This document shows, piece by piece, positions 42,106 to 50,448 of a DNA stretch of 64,000 nucleotides. Each line of letters opens with the position of its first letter. The stretch's first letter is position 1. A program made the translations under genes and the position numbers. Below the pieces are notes generated by a model. It saw only the letters and a list, made by a program, of their open reading frames with translations, was not told the DNA's origin and searched no databases. Source of the DNA: SSF26 sp037443945 (GTDB lineage: Bacteria > Chloroflexota > Anaerolineae > J102); NCBI GenBank assembly GCA_037443945.1, contig JBBINH010000002.1, positions 62,001 through 126,000 of the forward strand, given 5' to 3'.

Positions 42106-43419
42106 ATGCTTCTCCGGTTTTCCCCACGTTCGACCCTCGTTTTTGCCCTCCTCTTGGCGCTGCTGCTGAGCTTGACGACCGCTCCGCTGGTCGTGGTGGC
42201 TTCCACGCCGTCGGCCGGGTCGGCGGTTCTGGCGCCGACTTTGACCTGTCCTCTACGGGTGATGCCGATCGGCGATTCGGTGACCAAAGGCTCCGGCAGC
42301 GCGGCCGGCCCCGGCTATCGCTTTTTTGTCTGGAATCGCGCCCAGGCCGAAGGCGTGCAATTCACCTATGTGGGCACATACGGCAACGCGCCCTATAAGC
42401 ATGAGGGCATCGGCGGTTTCAAAATTCAGGACATCGACATGTACCTGACAACGGCCATGACGGCCAACGCACCCGATATCCTCATTCTGATGGCAGGCAC
42501 GGCCAATGTGAATCAAGAGTATGCCTTTACAACGGCCAACACGATGGCCAATCGCCTGAATGCCCTTATCGATCGCATACTGAGCACATGGCCCCAAACC
42601 TTCCTTGTGGTGGCCTCCATCCCACCGGTGGATACGACCCTGCGCGGGGAACCGAGCGGCGTGGCCATGGCCAAGGACAATCTGGCCAAATCGTACAGTG
42701 CCCTTGTCAAAACCATCGCTACCGGCAAAGGCACTCGTGTCCGCTATGCCGAGGTTTATCAGGCCTTGAACAAAGCGACTGATTTGGCAGCAGGAGATGG
42801 GTTGCATCCCAACGACTCCGGCTATCTCAAGATAGCCAATGCCATTTATCCCCAGCTCAAGGGATTCATCAACGATTTATGTCAGGTGTGGCGTTTTCGC
42901 GGTTATACCTATCTCGGCACAACGGCGCCCGATCTGCGGGGTTTGGGTAACGTGACGCTCCGCCTGTACGGCTACAATGCCGGTCAAGCCGCGCCCGGCA
43001 ATTTGTTGCAATCCCGTGTCAGTGATGCTGCCGGCTTTTTCAACTTTTTCATTACCCAAAATCTGGCGCGGGACTATTTCCTCCTCGTTGCCGAGGCGCC
43101 GACAGGCCTGGTGTTGGCCACTGTCTGGTCCGAAGACGGCGAAGTCTTACCCACCGGTGAGATTCGCTGGCAAAAACCGGCGCCGTTTGAGGTCCACGAG
43201 AATGTCTTTTACTTCGCCACGCCAACTCCAACCCCCACACCGACGTTCACACCGTTGCCTACCGACACTCCTACGCCGACACCCACGCCCTTCCCCACAG
43301 AGACCCCGACTCCGACTTTCACACCGACGCCTACGGCCACGGCGATGATGAGCGAACCTACGCCCACGGCCACGTCTGTCCTTGGCTCATGGATATGGTT
43401 GCCGATCGTGCCTCACTGA
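42106..43419 (+). CDS. Secreted SGNH/GDSL hydrolase with C-terminal beta domain and Thr-Pro tail
   Basis: The protein has 437 residues with signal peptide (FALLLALLLSLTTAPLVVVA). SGNH blocks: MPIGDSVTKGSGSA (nucleophile Ser in GDS), GIGGFKI (block II Gly), LMAGTANV (block III Asn) and DGLHPNDSGY (Asp-His of block V). A Cna-B-like domain of about 110 residues follows without a linker (WRFRGYTYLGTTAPDLRGLG). Then comes a Thr-Pro tail and the ending WIWLPIVPH. It is probably an esterase removing acyl groups from extracellular glycans. AGGAG lies about 11 bases before the ATG. Confidence 0.85.
   Translation: MLLRFSPRSTLVFALLLALLLSLTTAPLVVVASTPSAGSAVLAPTLTCPLRVMPIGDSVTKGSGSAAGPGYRFFVWNRAQAEGVQFTYVGTYGNAPYKHEGIGGFKIQDIDMYLTTAMTANAPDILILMAGTANVNQEYAFTTANTMANRLNALIDRILSTWPQTFLVVASIPPVDTTLRGEPSGVAMAKDNLAKSYSALVKTIATGKGTRVRYAEVYQALNKATDLAAGDGLHPNDSGYLKIANAIYPQLKGFINDLCQVWRFRGYTYLGTTAPDLRGLGNVTLRLYGYNAGQAAPGNLLQSRVSDAAGFFNFFITQNLARDYFLLVAEAPTGLVLATVWSEDGEVLPTGEIRWQKPAPFEVHENVFYFATPTPTPTPTFTPLPTDTPTPTPTPFPTETPTPTFTPTPTATAMMSEPTPTATSVLGSWIWLPIVPH
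43219..43378 (+). repeat. Thr-Pro repeat in the first SGNH protein
   Basis: About 53 codons of TP with Phe, Leu, Asp and Glu variants, between the Cna-B-like domain and the C-terminal hydrophobic tail. Confidence 0.88.
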
Positions 43420-43455
43420 GCGCCTCTCTCAACAGCTCCTACAGAGAAGCGCAAG

Positions 43456-44967
43456 ATGAGAATCGTATGGATACGTCTCCATTCCCCGGTCTTCGGAGCT
43501 GTTGCCCTAGTGCTGCTCATTCTGGGCGGGATAGGGCTTGCCTCGTTTCCGTCTCGCCATCGGGTGGCGGCCGCACCGATGGCCTGTCCTGCTCGCATCA
43601 TCCCGGTAGGCGATTCGGTCACCGGGGGATCCGGCAGTGCCGTCGGTCCCGGTTATCGCTTCTTTATGCTCAATCGCGCCACGGCCGAAGGCGTTGAGAT
43701 CGATTATCGCGGTCGTCGTGGCACACCGCCTTATGAGCATGAAGCCTACAGCGGCTACACGATTGCCGCCATCCGCAATCTGGTCCTCTCCGACCCCAAC
43801 TTCCCCGGCAGCCAGGCCGATATTTTGATCCTGATCGCCGGTACGGCCAATATCCATTCCCAATATCCCGCCGTCAGCGCCAACGCCCTGGCCAACGAAC
43901 TCAACAGCCTGATCGATGACATCCTCGTCCGATGGCCGGCTGCGCTGCTCGTCGTCGGCTCAGTGCCCCCCATAGACACCACCTTGCGGGGAGAAGACCA
44001 GGCCACGGCCGACGGCAAAAATAATGTGGCGCGCGCGTACAGCCAGTTGGTACAAAGCATTGCCACCAGTAAGGGCAGTCGGGTGCGCTACGCCGAGATT
44101 TACTTCAACCTCAACCGGGCTACCGACCTGGCTGCCGGTGATGGCGTCCATCCCAATGATAGTGGCTACCAGAAGATGGCCAATGCCATCTGGCCGCAGG
44201 TCAAATCGTGGGCTCAGGCCCTCTGCGCCGCCACGCCGACGCCTACTCGTACCCCGACGCCAACACCCACACCCACACCCACCCCGACGCCCACACCCAC
44301 TCCGACGCCTACGCCCACGCCTACCCCGACGCCAACACCCACGCCCACCCCTACCCCGGTCTGGCGCTTTCGGGGTTACACCTATCGTGGAGCCGCGGGT
44401 GCGACGGCCACAACGCTGGGCAACGTGACGCTGAGCCTGTACGGCCGCAACCAGGGACAACCGGAGCCGGGCGTGCTGATCGAACGCAAAACCAGCGATG
44501 CCGGTGGTTTCTACAACTTCTTCGTCGTGCGACCGCGTGTCTACGACTACTTCTATCTCGAAATCGAACCGCCGCCCGGTCTCGTCGTGAGCGAGACGCG
44601 CAGTATGGACGGTCAGGTGGTGGAGCCGGGGAAAGTCGTGTGGTTTCAGGCCGCACCCATCGTGCATCTGACCGATTTCTTCCTCGATACGCCCACACCG
44701 ACACCCACGGCCACATCGATCCCCACCGAAACATCCACGCCGACGGAGACACCGACACCCACCGCCACATCGACTCCTATCGACACCCCGACCCCGACCC
44801 CGACCCCCACGGCGACGCCATCTCCGACGCCAACGGCGACCCCGACGCCTACGCCTCTGCCCACGCCGACGCCAACGCGAACGCCGACGCCATCTCCGAC
44901 GACAACACCCACGGCCACACCCTTCGTCGCCACCGACGTTGTCTGGCTACCCTGGATTATCCGCTAG
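43456..44967 (+). CDS. Secreted SGNH/GDSL hydrolase, tandem paralogue with internal Thr-Pro linker
   Basis: The protein has 503 residues and is clearly a duplicate of the preceding gene: IIPVGDSVTGGSGSAVGPGY, LIAGTANI and DGVHPNDSGYQKMANAI match block for block. Unlike the first copy, a run of about 43 Thr-Pro residues separates the hydrolase from the Cna-B-like domain (WRFRGYTYRGAAGAT). A second long Thr-Pro tail and the ending VVWLPWIIR follow. The catalytic residues are kept, so both copies are probably active. The signal segment is VFGAVALVLLILGGIGLASF. Confidence 0.85.
   Translation: MRIVWIRLHSPVFGAVALVLLILGGIGLASFPSRHRVAAAPMACPARIIPVGDSVTGGSGSAVGPGYRFFMLNRATAEGVEIDYRGRRGTPPYEHEAYSGYTIAAIRNLVLSDPNFPGSQADILILIAGTANIHSQYPAVSANALANELNSLIDDILVRWPAALLVVGSVPPIDTTLRGEDQATADGKNNVARAYSQLVQSIATSKGSRVRYAEIYFNLNRATDLAAGDGVHPNDSGYQKMANAIWPQVKSWAQALCAATPTPTRTPTPTPTPTPTPTPTPTPTPTPTPTPTPTPTPTPTPVWRFRGYTYRGAAGATATTLGNVTLSLYGRNQGQPEPGVLIERKTSDAGGFYNFFVVRPRVYDYFYLEIEPPPGLVVSETRSMDGQVVEPGKVVWFQAAPIVHLTDFFLDTPTPTPTATSIPTETSTPTETPTPTATSTPIDTPTPTPTPTATPSPTPTATPTPTPLPTPTPTRTPTPSPTTTPTATPFVATDVVWLPWIIR
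44232..44361 (+). repeat. Pure Thr-Pro repeat inserted between domains of the second SGNH protein
   Basis: About 43 codons, nearly uninterrupted TP. At the corresponding junction of the first copy there is no linker at all. Confidence 0.92.
44689..44926 (+). repeat. Long Thr-Pro repeat near the C-terminus of the second SGNH protein
   Basis: About 79 codons of TP with Ala, Ser, Ile, Glu and Asp variants, ending just before the tail VVWLPWIIR. Confidence 0.92.
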
Positions 44968-44980
44968 CTTCTTGCCTGCC

Positions 44981-46981
44981 ATGCCCGTGCCTTCGCTTGC
45001 TCTCATCCCCCGTTCTGAATTCATCCGGGTGCACGAAACCGTGACCGCTACAAACACGCGGCTGGCGTTGCTGGCCGATATGTGCCGCGCCAATGCGCTG
45101 ACCGCGGTCAAAAAAGCCGGTTCCGGTCATCTCGGCTCCAGCTTCAGCGCCATGGACATCGTCGTCTGGCTCTATTATCAGGAGATGAACACCATCGCCC
45201 TGGGCCATGATGACCCCAATCGCGACATCTACTTTTCCTCCAAAGGGCATGATGTACCGGGGCTTTATGCTGTGCTCTTCGCCCTTGGCGTGCTGCCGGA
45301 AGCGAAGTTGCTCAAACTGCGCCGCCTAGGGGGCCTGGACGGCCATCCCGATGTGGGTGTGCGCGGTATCGAGGCCAATTCCGGGTCGCTGGGTATGGGC
45401 ATTTCCAAAGGGCGCGGGATGGCCTGGGCCAAACGCTATGGCGGCTATGGCGGGCGGGTGTTCGTCATGGTCGGCGATGGCGAGTTGCAAGAAGGCCAGA
45501 ACTACGAGGCGATGCAGGCGGCCGTCCATCAGCGCATCGGTAATCTCATCGTCATCGTTGATCACAACAAGGTCCAATCGGATAAACAGGTCTGCGAGAT
45601 TGTCGATTTAGGTGATATCGAGCGTAAATTTACCGATTTTGGCTGGTTTGTGCGACGCTGTAACGGCCATGATTTCGATCAAATCGCTGCGGTTTTGCAG
45701 GAATTTCGTCAGATTGACGATCGACCCAAAGTGCTCATTGCCGACACGATCAAAGGTCGGGGGGTCTCTTTTATGGAGCATCCGCGGGCGTTGCAGGATG
45801 GGGGCGGCTATTACCGCTGGCATGCCGGTGCGCCCGATGATGCGGCGTTTGTGGCGGCCCACACCGAGCTGATCAACCGCATCGACGAACGCCTGCGCAG
45901 TCTGGGCCTGGCTCCCGTCCAGCTTAAGCCCATTCCGCCCGAACCAACACCGGCTACCACCCCGCGCAATGCCCTGGGCGAGCCGATAAGCAAGGGGGCC
46001 GAGGCCGGCCAGTCGCTGAAGGCTACGGCCGAGTATGTGGTGGAGGCCTATGGCAAGGCTCTCGTGCGTCTGGCGGCGGCGCGGCCCGACCTTGTGGTGC
46101 TCGACGCCGACCTGGCTGCCGATTGTCGCGTGCGGGAGTTCGAATTGACCTATCCCGACCGCTTCATCCAAAACGGCATCGCCGAACAGGACATGGTCAG
46201 CATGGCCGGAGGGCTGGCGCGCATGGGCCTGCTGCCCGTGGTCAATTCCTTCGCCGCCTTTCTGGCGGCACGGGCCAACGAACAAATCTATAACAACGCC
46301 GGTGAGGGGACGAAGATTATCTATGCCCTGCATTATGCCGGCCTGATTCCGGCGGGTCCGGGCAAATCGCACCAAAGCCTGCGCGACATCTCGCTGTTGG
46401 GGGCTTTGCCCAATATGATCCTCCTGCAGCCCTGCAATCCGGCCGAGACGGAGATGGTCCTGGCCTATTGCGTGCACGAGGCGCGGGAAAATTGCGCCAT
46501 CCGTCTGGCCATCGGACCTTCCCCGCGGCGTATCGTTTTGCCGTCCGACTATCGGCTTCGGCCGGGTCGGGGCGTGGCCCTGACCGCCGGTAACGATGCG
46601 CTCCTCTTCGCCTACGGCCCGGTGATGCTGCATGAGGCTCTGACGGCAGCCGAGTTGTTGGCCGCCCAAGGCTTTGGTCTTAGGGTGGTCAATATGCCCT
46701 GGCTGAACCGCTTCGACATGACCTGGCTGGCGGAGACGGTGGCCGGCTACGAGCGCGTGTTCGTGCTCGAGGATCATGCCCCGGTGGGTGGATTGGCCGA
46801 CCGGATGATCGTCGCCCTTCATAACGCCGGGTTGTTGGAGGGCCGGCGGGTGGTTACCCTGGCGGTGGAGGGCTATCCGGCCTGCGGTACACCGGCCGAA
46901 GCCCTGGCTTTCCACGGTTTGGACGGTGCCTCGCTGGCCCGACGCCTGCGCGGGGACGCCTCGGCATACGGGGCAGGTTGA
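44981..46981 (+). CDS. Transketolase (N- and C-terminal halves in one chain)
   Basis: The protein has 666 residues from ATG 44981. The thiamine-diphosphate domain has KKAGSGHLGSSFSAMDIV, GSLGMGISKGRGMA and VMVGDGELQEGQNYEAM (GDG near residue 165) ending in IVIVDHNK. The pyrimidine-binding half starts after a Pro-rich joint (PIPPEPTPATTP) and carries the catalytic Glu in NGIAEQDMVSMAGGLARM, near residue 401. It resembles the split transketolase-like pairs of glycan clusters, joined here. It could supply sedoheptulose 7-phosphate to the heptose genes downstream, or make a branched or specialised sugar. Confidence 0.88.
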   Translation: MPVPSLALIPRSEFIRVHETVTATNTRLALLADMCRANALTAVKKAGSGHLGSSFSAMDIVVWLYYQEMNTIALGHDDPNRDIYFSSKGHDVPGLYAVLFALGVLPEAKLLKLRRLGGLDGHPDVGVRGIEANSGSLGMGISKGRGMAWAKRYGGYGGRVFVMVGDGELQEGQNYEAMQAAVHQRIGNLIVIVDHNKVQSDKQVCEIVDLGDIERKFTDFGWFVRRCNGHDFDQIAAVLQEFRQIDDRPKVLIADTIKGRGVSFMEHPRALQDGGGYYRWHAGAPDDAAFVAAHTELINRIDERLRSLGLAPVQLKPIPPEPTPATTPRNALGEPISKGAEAGQSLKATAEYVVEAYGKALVRLAAARPDLVVLDADLAADCRVREFELTYPDRFIQNGIAEQDMVSMAGGLARMGLLPVVNSFAAFLAARANEQIYNNAGEGTKIIYALHYAGLIPAGPGKSHQSLRDISLLGALPNMILLQPCNPAETEMVLAYCVHEARENCAIRLAIGPSPRRIVLPSDYRLRPGRGVALTAGNDALLFAYGPVMLHEALTAAELLAAQGFGLRVVNMPWLNRFDMTWLAETVAGYERVFVLEDHAPVGGLADRMIVALHNAGLLEGRRVVTLAVEGYPACGTPAEALAFHGLDGASLARRLRGDASAYGAG

Positions 46982-49026
46982 TGCCAACGGGCATTCCCGT
47001 GACCATGGTGCGCGAAGCCTTGAGCACGTTACTCGTGTTCGGGGTGTACGGCCTGATCGGCCTGGGCCCGGCCACGCTGGTGGTCGGCGAGCGCCCCGGC
47101 CGGTTGCCCCAGGTGCTGGCCCTGGCGCCGGTTTTGGGCTACGCTTTGCTGGCCTTGCTGGCCTTTCCCCTGGTGCGTTTTGTCGGACCGGCCTCACGGT
47201 GGGCTTGGCCGCTGGCTCTGCTGCTCGGCGTTGCCAGTCTGGTGGTGTTCTTGCGCCACGACCGCCGTCGCGCCGGCCGCGAAGGGCAGCAGGAATGGCG
47301 CCGCTACCTCGGCCGTGGGGTTTTTGTGATGGCGCTGTGGGGGCTGCTCATGGCACCGCTTGTGCTCAAGGGACTTCCCTATGCCGTCTTTCGCGCCAAT
47401 CCCAGCGATGCCTACACCTATCTGGGTTGGGCCGAGATCCTCCATACGGTGGATTGGCCCACCCTGACGGCAGGGGCCGAGCTCAGCGCGGCCAATGAGG
47501 AGGGGTTGCGGCGATTGGCCCAGGCTTCACCCGTGGCCTTGCTCAATGCCCGCCATCTTCGCAAACCCATGCCGCTCCCCGGCCCGGGCACATTGGCCTG
47601 GGCGGCAGCGCTGACCGGTGTCCCGGTTTATCGCTTGTACTATGCCCAGAATGCTCTGGCTTTTCTCCTGGCGGCCCTGGCGACGCTGGCCCTGGCCGCT
47701 TTGTTGCCGGGCATCGGACGGCTCAAATACGCCGTGGCCGCGGTCGTGGCCATCGGCGTCTGGCCGCGGTTCATTTTGGAGACCGATGCGGCTTTCCAGA
47801 TTCAGGCGCTGCCGCTCTTCCTGGCCTTGGCCTATGCCTGGATACGGGTGGAACAGGCGCCGCAGCCGCTGTGGTCGTGGCCACGGGTGTTTCTGGGGAT
47901 GTTGGTGGGGTTACTGCTGTGGTTTTATGTGCCGATGGTTTTGCCGCTGGCCGTGGCTGCCGTTTTCTATTACGGCCTGGCTTTGTGGCGGCGATGGCTA
48001 TCCTGGCGGCTCGTGGCGTATCACGGCATGACCGGGCTCATCGCCCTGGCTGCCTTGAGCCTGACCGGACAGGTGGATTTTGCCCTGCGCAACGTGTGGC
48101 GATTGTTGTTGGCCGTCGATGTAGAGGCCGCTCGGGATTCGAAGGTCTTTCAGGCGGTGGCCGGCGAGGGCTATGCCCTCTTCTGGGGCTGGCCGCGGAC
48201 CACGCTGGCGGCAGCCATGCCGGCCATCGTGCGGCCGGTGGTGGCCCTGAGCCTGGATGCCCATGCCTTTTTCTTGACCCTTGCTTTCCTGGCGGCGGTC
48301 GTCATCGGCTGCAGACGTTGGCGGCGACCCGAGGCGCCGATGGTGATGGCGCTGGCCCTGGCCGGCCCCGTGCTCATGGGCGTCCTGGGATGGCGTGGCG
48401 ACGATAAACCGGCAGGCCAGGCTTTTCTCTACGGCATCGGATTTCTCACCCCGGCTGTGGCCCTCCTCGTCCCCGTCTACGGACGTGTCGAGCGGTTCCG
48501 TGTGGGGCGTTGGATTCGGCTTCTGGTTCTCTTCTGGTGTGTGGGGCAAATCGGTCTGGGCGCCGTGTTGCCTTTTACCCCCTTGCCCGAAGCCCTGGTT
48601 GCAAGCCGCATGAGTCGCGTGCGCGAGCGGTTTGACCTGGACCCGATCCTGAAAGTCCTCGCCTCCAATCCTCCCGCCCGTTTGCTCGTCTTTGCGCCCG
48701 ATAGCCTGGGTTGGCCGGTGGCGTTGCATACGCAGTTCGCCTTTGCTCCCTATCGTGCCTATTTCGCCCATGGCCTGGTCATGGACAACACAACCGACTA
48801 TGCCAATTTCTGGGCCGAGGAGATCCCCACCTGGGTGGACTATGCCGTTCTCCCCCACACGCTGGAGGGGGTGGATTATGGGCGCCTCGGCGCCGAAATA
48901 GCCCGATCCCCGGCCTTTGCCCTTTATCGGATAAGTCCGGAAGGGTTGGCCTATCTGTTGGCATGGGCGCACACATGGCGTGCCCAAGAAGAGGCTCAGC
49001 CGCCCTTCCCCGCTCTGAGGTCGTGA
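46981..49026 (+). CDS. Large polytopic membrane protein, GT-C-like
   Basis: The protein has 681 residues; ATG 46981 overlaps the transketolase stop by one base. There are about 12 or more helices. After the third or fourth helix a loop reads FRANPSDAYTYLGWAEILHT, with the Asp-Tyr pattern found in GT-C loops. A C-terminal extracytoplasmic domain (LLVFAPDSLGWPVALHTQF, FAHGLVMDNTTDYANFW) follows the last helix. It may transfer a sugar from a polyprenyl-phosphate donor on the outer face, which would suit the flippase and DPM1-type enzyme nearby. I cannot assign a named family. Confidence 0.72.
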   Translation: MPTGIPVTMVREALSTLLVFGVYGLIGLGPATLVVGERPGRLPQVLALAPVLGYALLALLAFPLVRFVGPASRWAWPLALLLGVASLVVFLRHDRRRAGREGQQEWRRYLGRGVFVMALWGLLMAPLVLKGLPYAVFRANPSDAYTYLGWAEILHTVDWPTLTAGAELSAANEEGLRRLAQASPVALLNARHLRKPMPLPGPGTLAWAAALTGVPVYRLYYAQNALAFLLAALATLALAALLPGIGRLKYAVAAVVAIGVWPRFILETDAAFQIQALPLFLALAYAWIRVEQAPQPLWSWPRVFLGMLVGLLLWFYVPMVLPLAVAAVFYYGLALWRRWLSWRLVAYHGMTGLIALAALSLTGQVDFALRNVWRLLLAVDVEAARDSKVFQAVAGEGYALFWGWPRTTLAAAMPAIVRPVVALSLDAHAFFLTLAFLAAVVIGCRRWRRPEAPMVMALALAGPVLMGVLGWRGDDKPAGQAFLYGIGFLTPAVALLVPVYGRVERFRVGRWIRLLVLFWCVGQIGLGAVLPFTPLPEALVASRMSRVRERFDLDPILKVLASNPPARLLVFAPDSLGWPVALHTQFAFAPYRAYFAHGLVMDNTTDYANFWAEEIPTWVDYAVLPHTLEGVDYGRLGAEIARSPAFALYRISPEGLAYLLAWAHTWRAQEEAQPPFPALRS

Positions 49027-49040
49027 AGGAGCCAACCCCC

Positions 49041-49418
49041 ATGAGTGCTCGCGGTTTGGGACTGGTCGTACTGGTGGCCTTTTTCCAGGTGATCGGCAAC
49101 CTGCTCTTACGGGCTGGCGTTCTGGGTGCCGGGGGCTTATCGCTGAGCCTTTCGACCCTTTTGCCCGACTTGCGCCGCCTGTTGCTCAATCCGATTTTCG
49201 ATTTGGGTGTTTTCTGTTACGGCGCTGCCTCTTTGATCTGGTTCGGTGTCGTCTCCAGCGAGGACCTCAGTTCCAGCTATCCCGTGCTTGTGGCCGTCTC
49301 TTTCATTTTGATCACGGTAGGGGCCGTGGTCTTGTTTCAGGAGACGATTTCTTGGCAGAAGGCTGTTGGCGTGTTTATCTTGTTGATCGGCATTCTCATG
49401 GTGGCAACGGCGCGATGA
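49041..49418 (+). CDS. SMR/EamA-type small membrane transporter, ArnE/ArnF-like
   Basis: The protein has 125 residues from ATG 49041, with AAGGAG nine bases before it. There are four hydrophobic helices with EamA/SMR motifs: LLLRAGVLGAGG, CYGAASLIWFGVVSSEDLSS, SYPVLVAVSFILITVGAVVL and KAVGVFILLIGILMVA. ArnE/ArnF relatives flip undecaprenyl-phosphate-linked aminoarabinose. Its placement beside a GT-C-like protein and upstream of aminosugar genes and a DPM1-type transferase supports a lipid-sugar flippase role; drug export is the alternative. Confidence 0.8.
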   Translation: MSARGLGLVVLVAFFQVIGNLLLRAGVLGAGGLSLSLSTLLPDLRRLLLNPIFDLGVFCYGAASLIWFGVVSSEDLSSSYPVLVAVSFILITVGAVVLFQETISWQKAVGVFILLIGILMVATAR

Positions 49419-50434
49419 TCGGTATCGGCGTAGTCGGCTACGGGTATTGGGGACCGAATCTGGTCCGTAACTTTATGGAGCTGGAGGAGTCGCAGGTCAT
49501 TGCCGTCTGCGATCGCGATCCCAGGCGGCTGCGCCAGGCGGCGGTCCGCTATCCCACGCTGACGACAACCACCCGCTACGAGGACCTGTTGACCGACGGC
49601 CGGATCGATGCCATCGCCATTGCCACGCCGGTTTCCTCCCATTTCGAGCTGGCTATGCAGGCCTTACAGGCCGGTAAGCATGTGCTCGTGGAAAAGCCTT
49701 TTGTGGCCACGGTGGTGCAAGGCGAAGCCCTGATCGAGGCAGCCGCTGCCCGCCGACGGGTGCTTATGGTGGACCATACCTTCATCTACACCGCCGCCGT
49801 GCGCAAAATCCGGGAACTCGTCACCGCCGGTCACCTGGGACGGCTCTACTACTACGATTCGGTACGGGTCAACCTGGGGCTGTTCCAGCACGATGTCAAT
49901 GTGCTTTGGGACCTGGCCGTCCATGACCTGGCCATCATGGACTACGTCTTGGGCCGCCTTCCTGAGGCGGTGACGGCTACCGGTATGGCCCATGTACCCG
50001 GTCAGCCCGAAGATGTGGCCTACGTGACCTGCTTTTTCGCCGATACCCTCATTGCCCATTTCCATGTCAACTGGCTGGCGCCGGTCAAAATCCGCCGTAC
50101 CCTCATCGGCGGCGACCGCCAGATGATCGTCTACGATGACCTGGAACCAAGTGAGAAGGTCAAAGTGTACGATAAGGGCATCACCCTTAACGACAACCAT
50201 CAGCCCGACGGGCTTTACCAGGTCCTCGTCGGCTATCGCACCGGCGATATGTGGGCGCCCCAGCTTGATACGGTCGAAGCCTTACGTCGGGAGGCCATGC
50301 ATTTCCTCGATTGCATCACCTCCGGACAGCCCCCCTTGACGGACGGCGAGGCCGGCTTGCGGATCGTGCGCCTGTTGGAGGCGGCCGACCGCTCGCTGCG
50401 GCAACGGGGCCGGCCGGTCGAAATCACCACCTGA
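49415..50434 (+). CDS. Gfo/Idh/MocA-family NAD-dependent sugar oxidoreductase
   Basis: The protein has 339 residues, starting in an ATGA overlap with the flippase gene. The Rossmann motif is GVVGYGYWGPNLVRNF, and the family motif EKPF lies in GKHVLVEKPFVATVVQGEAL; the catalytic region contains LWDLAVHDLAIMDYVLG (His within DLAVHD). Such enzymes oxidise or reduce nucleotide sugars at C3, as WlbA does for UDP-GlcNAcA. The surrounding acetyltransferase, epimerase and aminotransferase indicate an acetamido-sugar pathway. Confidence 0.92.
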   Translation: MIGIGVVGYGYWGPNLVRNFMELEESQVIAVCDRDPRRLRQAAVRYPTLTTTTRYEDLLTDGRIDAIAIATPVSSHFELAMQALQAGKHVLVEKPFVATVVQGEALIEAAAARRRVLMVDHTFIYTAAVRKIRELVTAGHLGRLYYYDSVRVNLGLFQHDVNVLWDLAVHDLAIMDYVLGRLPEAVTATGMAHVPGQPEDVAYVTCFFADTLIAHFHVNWLAPVKIRRTLIGGDRQMIVYDDLEPSEKVKVYDKGITLNDNHQPDGLYQVLVGYRTGDMWAPQLDTVEALRREAMHFLDCITSGQPPLTDGEAGLRIVRLLEAADRSLRQRGRPVEITT

Positions 50435-50448
50435 GCCGGGAATCTCCC

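Noticed and set aside
45608..47197. 529-codon minus-strand open frame
   Set aside because: It lies entirely opposite transketolase and the next gene, which carry clear family motifs; its composition is Arg/Gln/His/Gly-rich like a GC-rich shadow frame.
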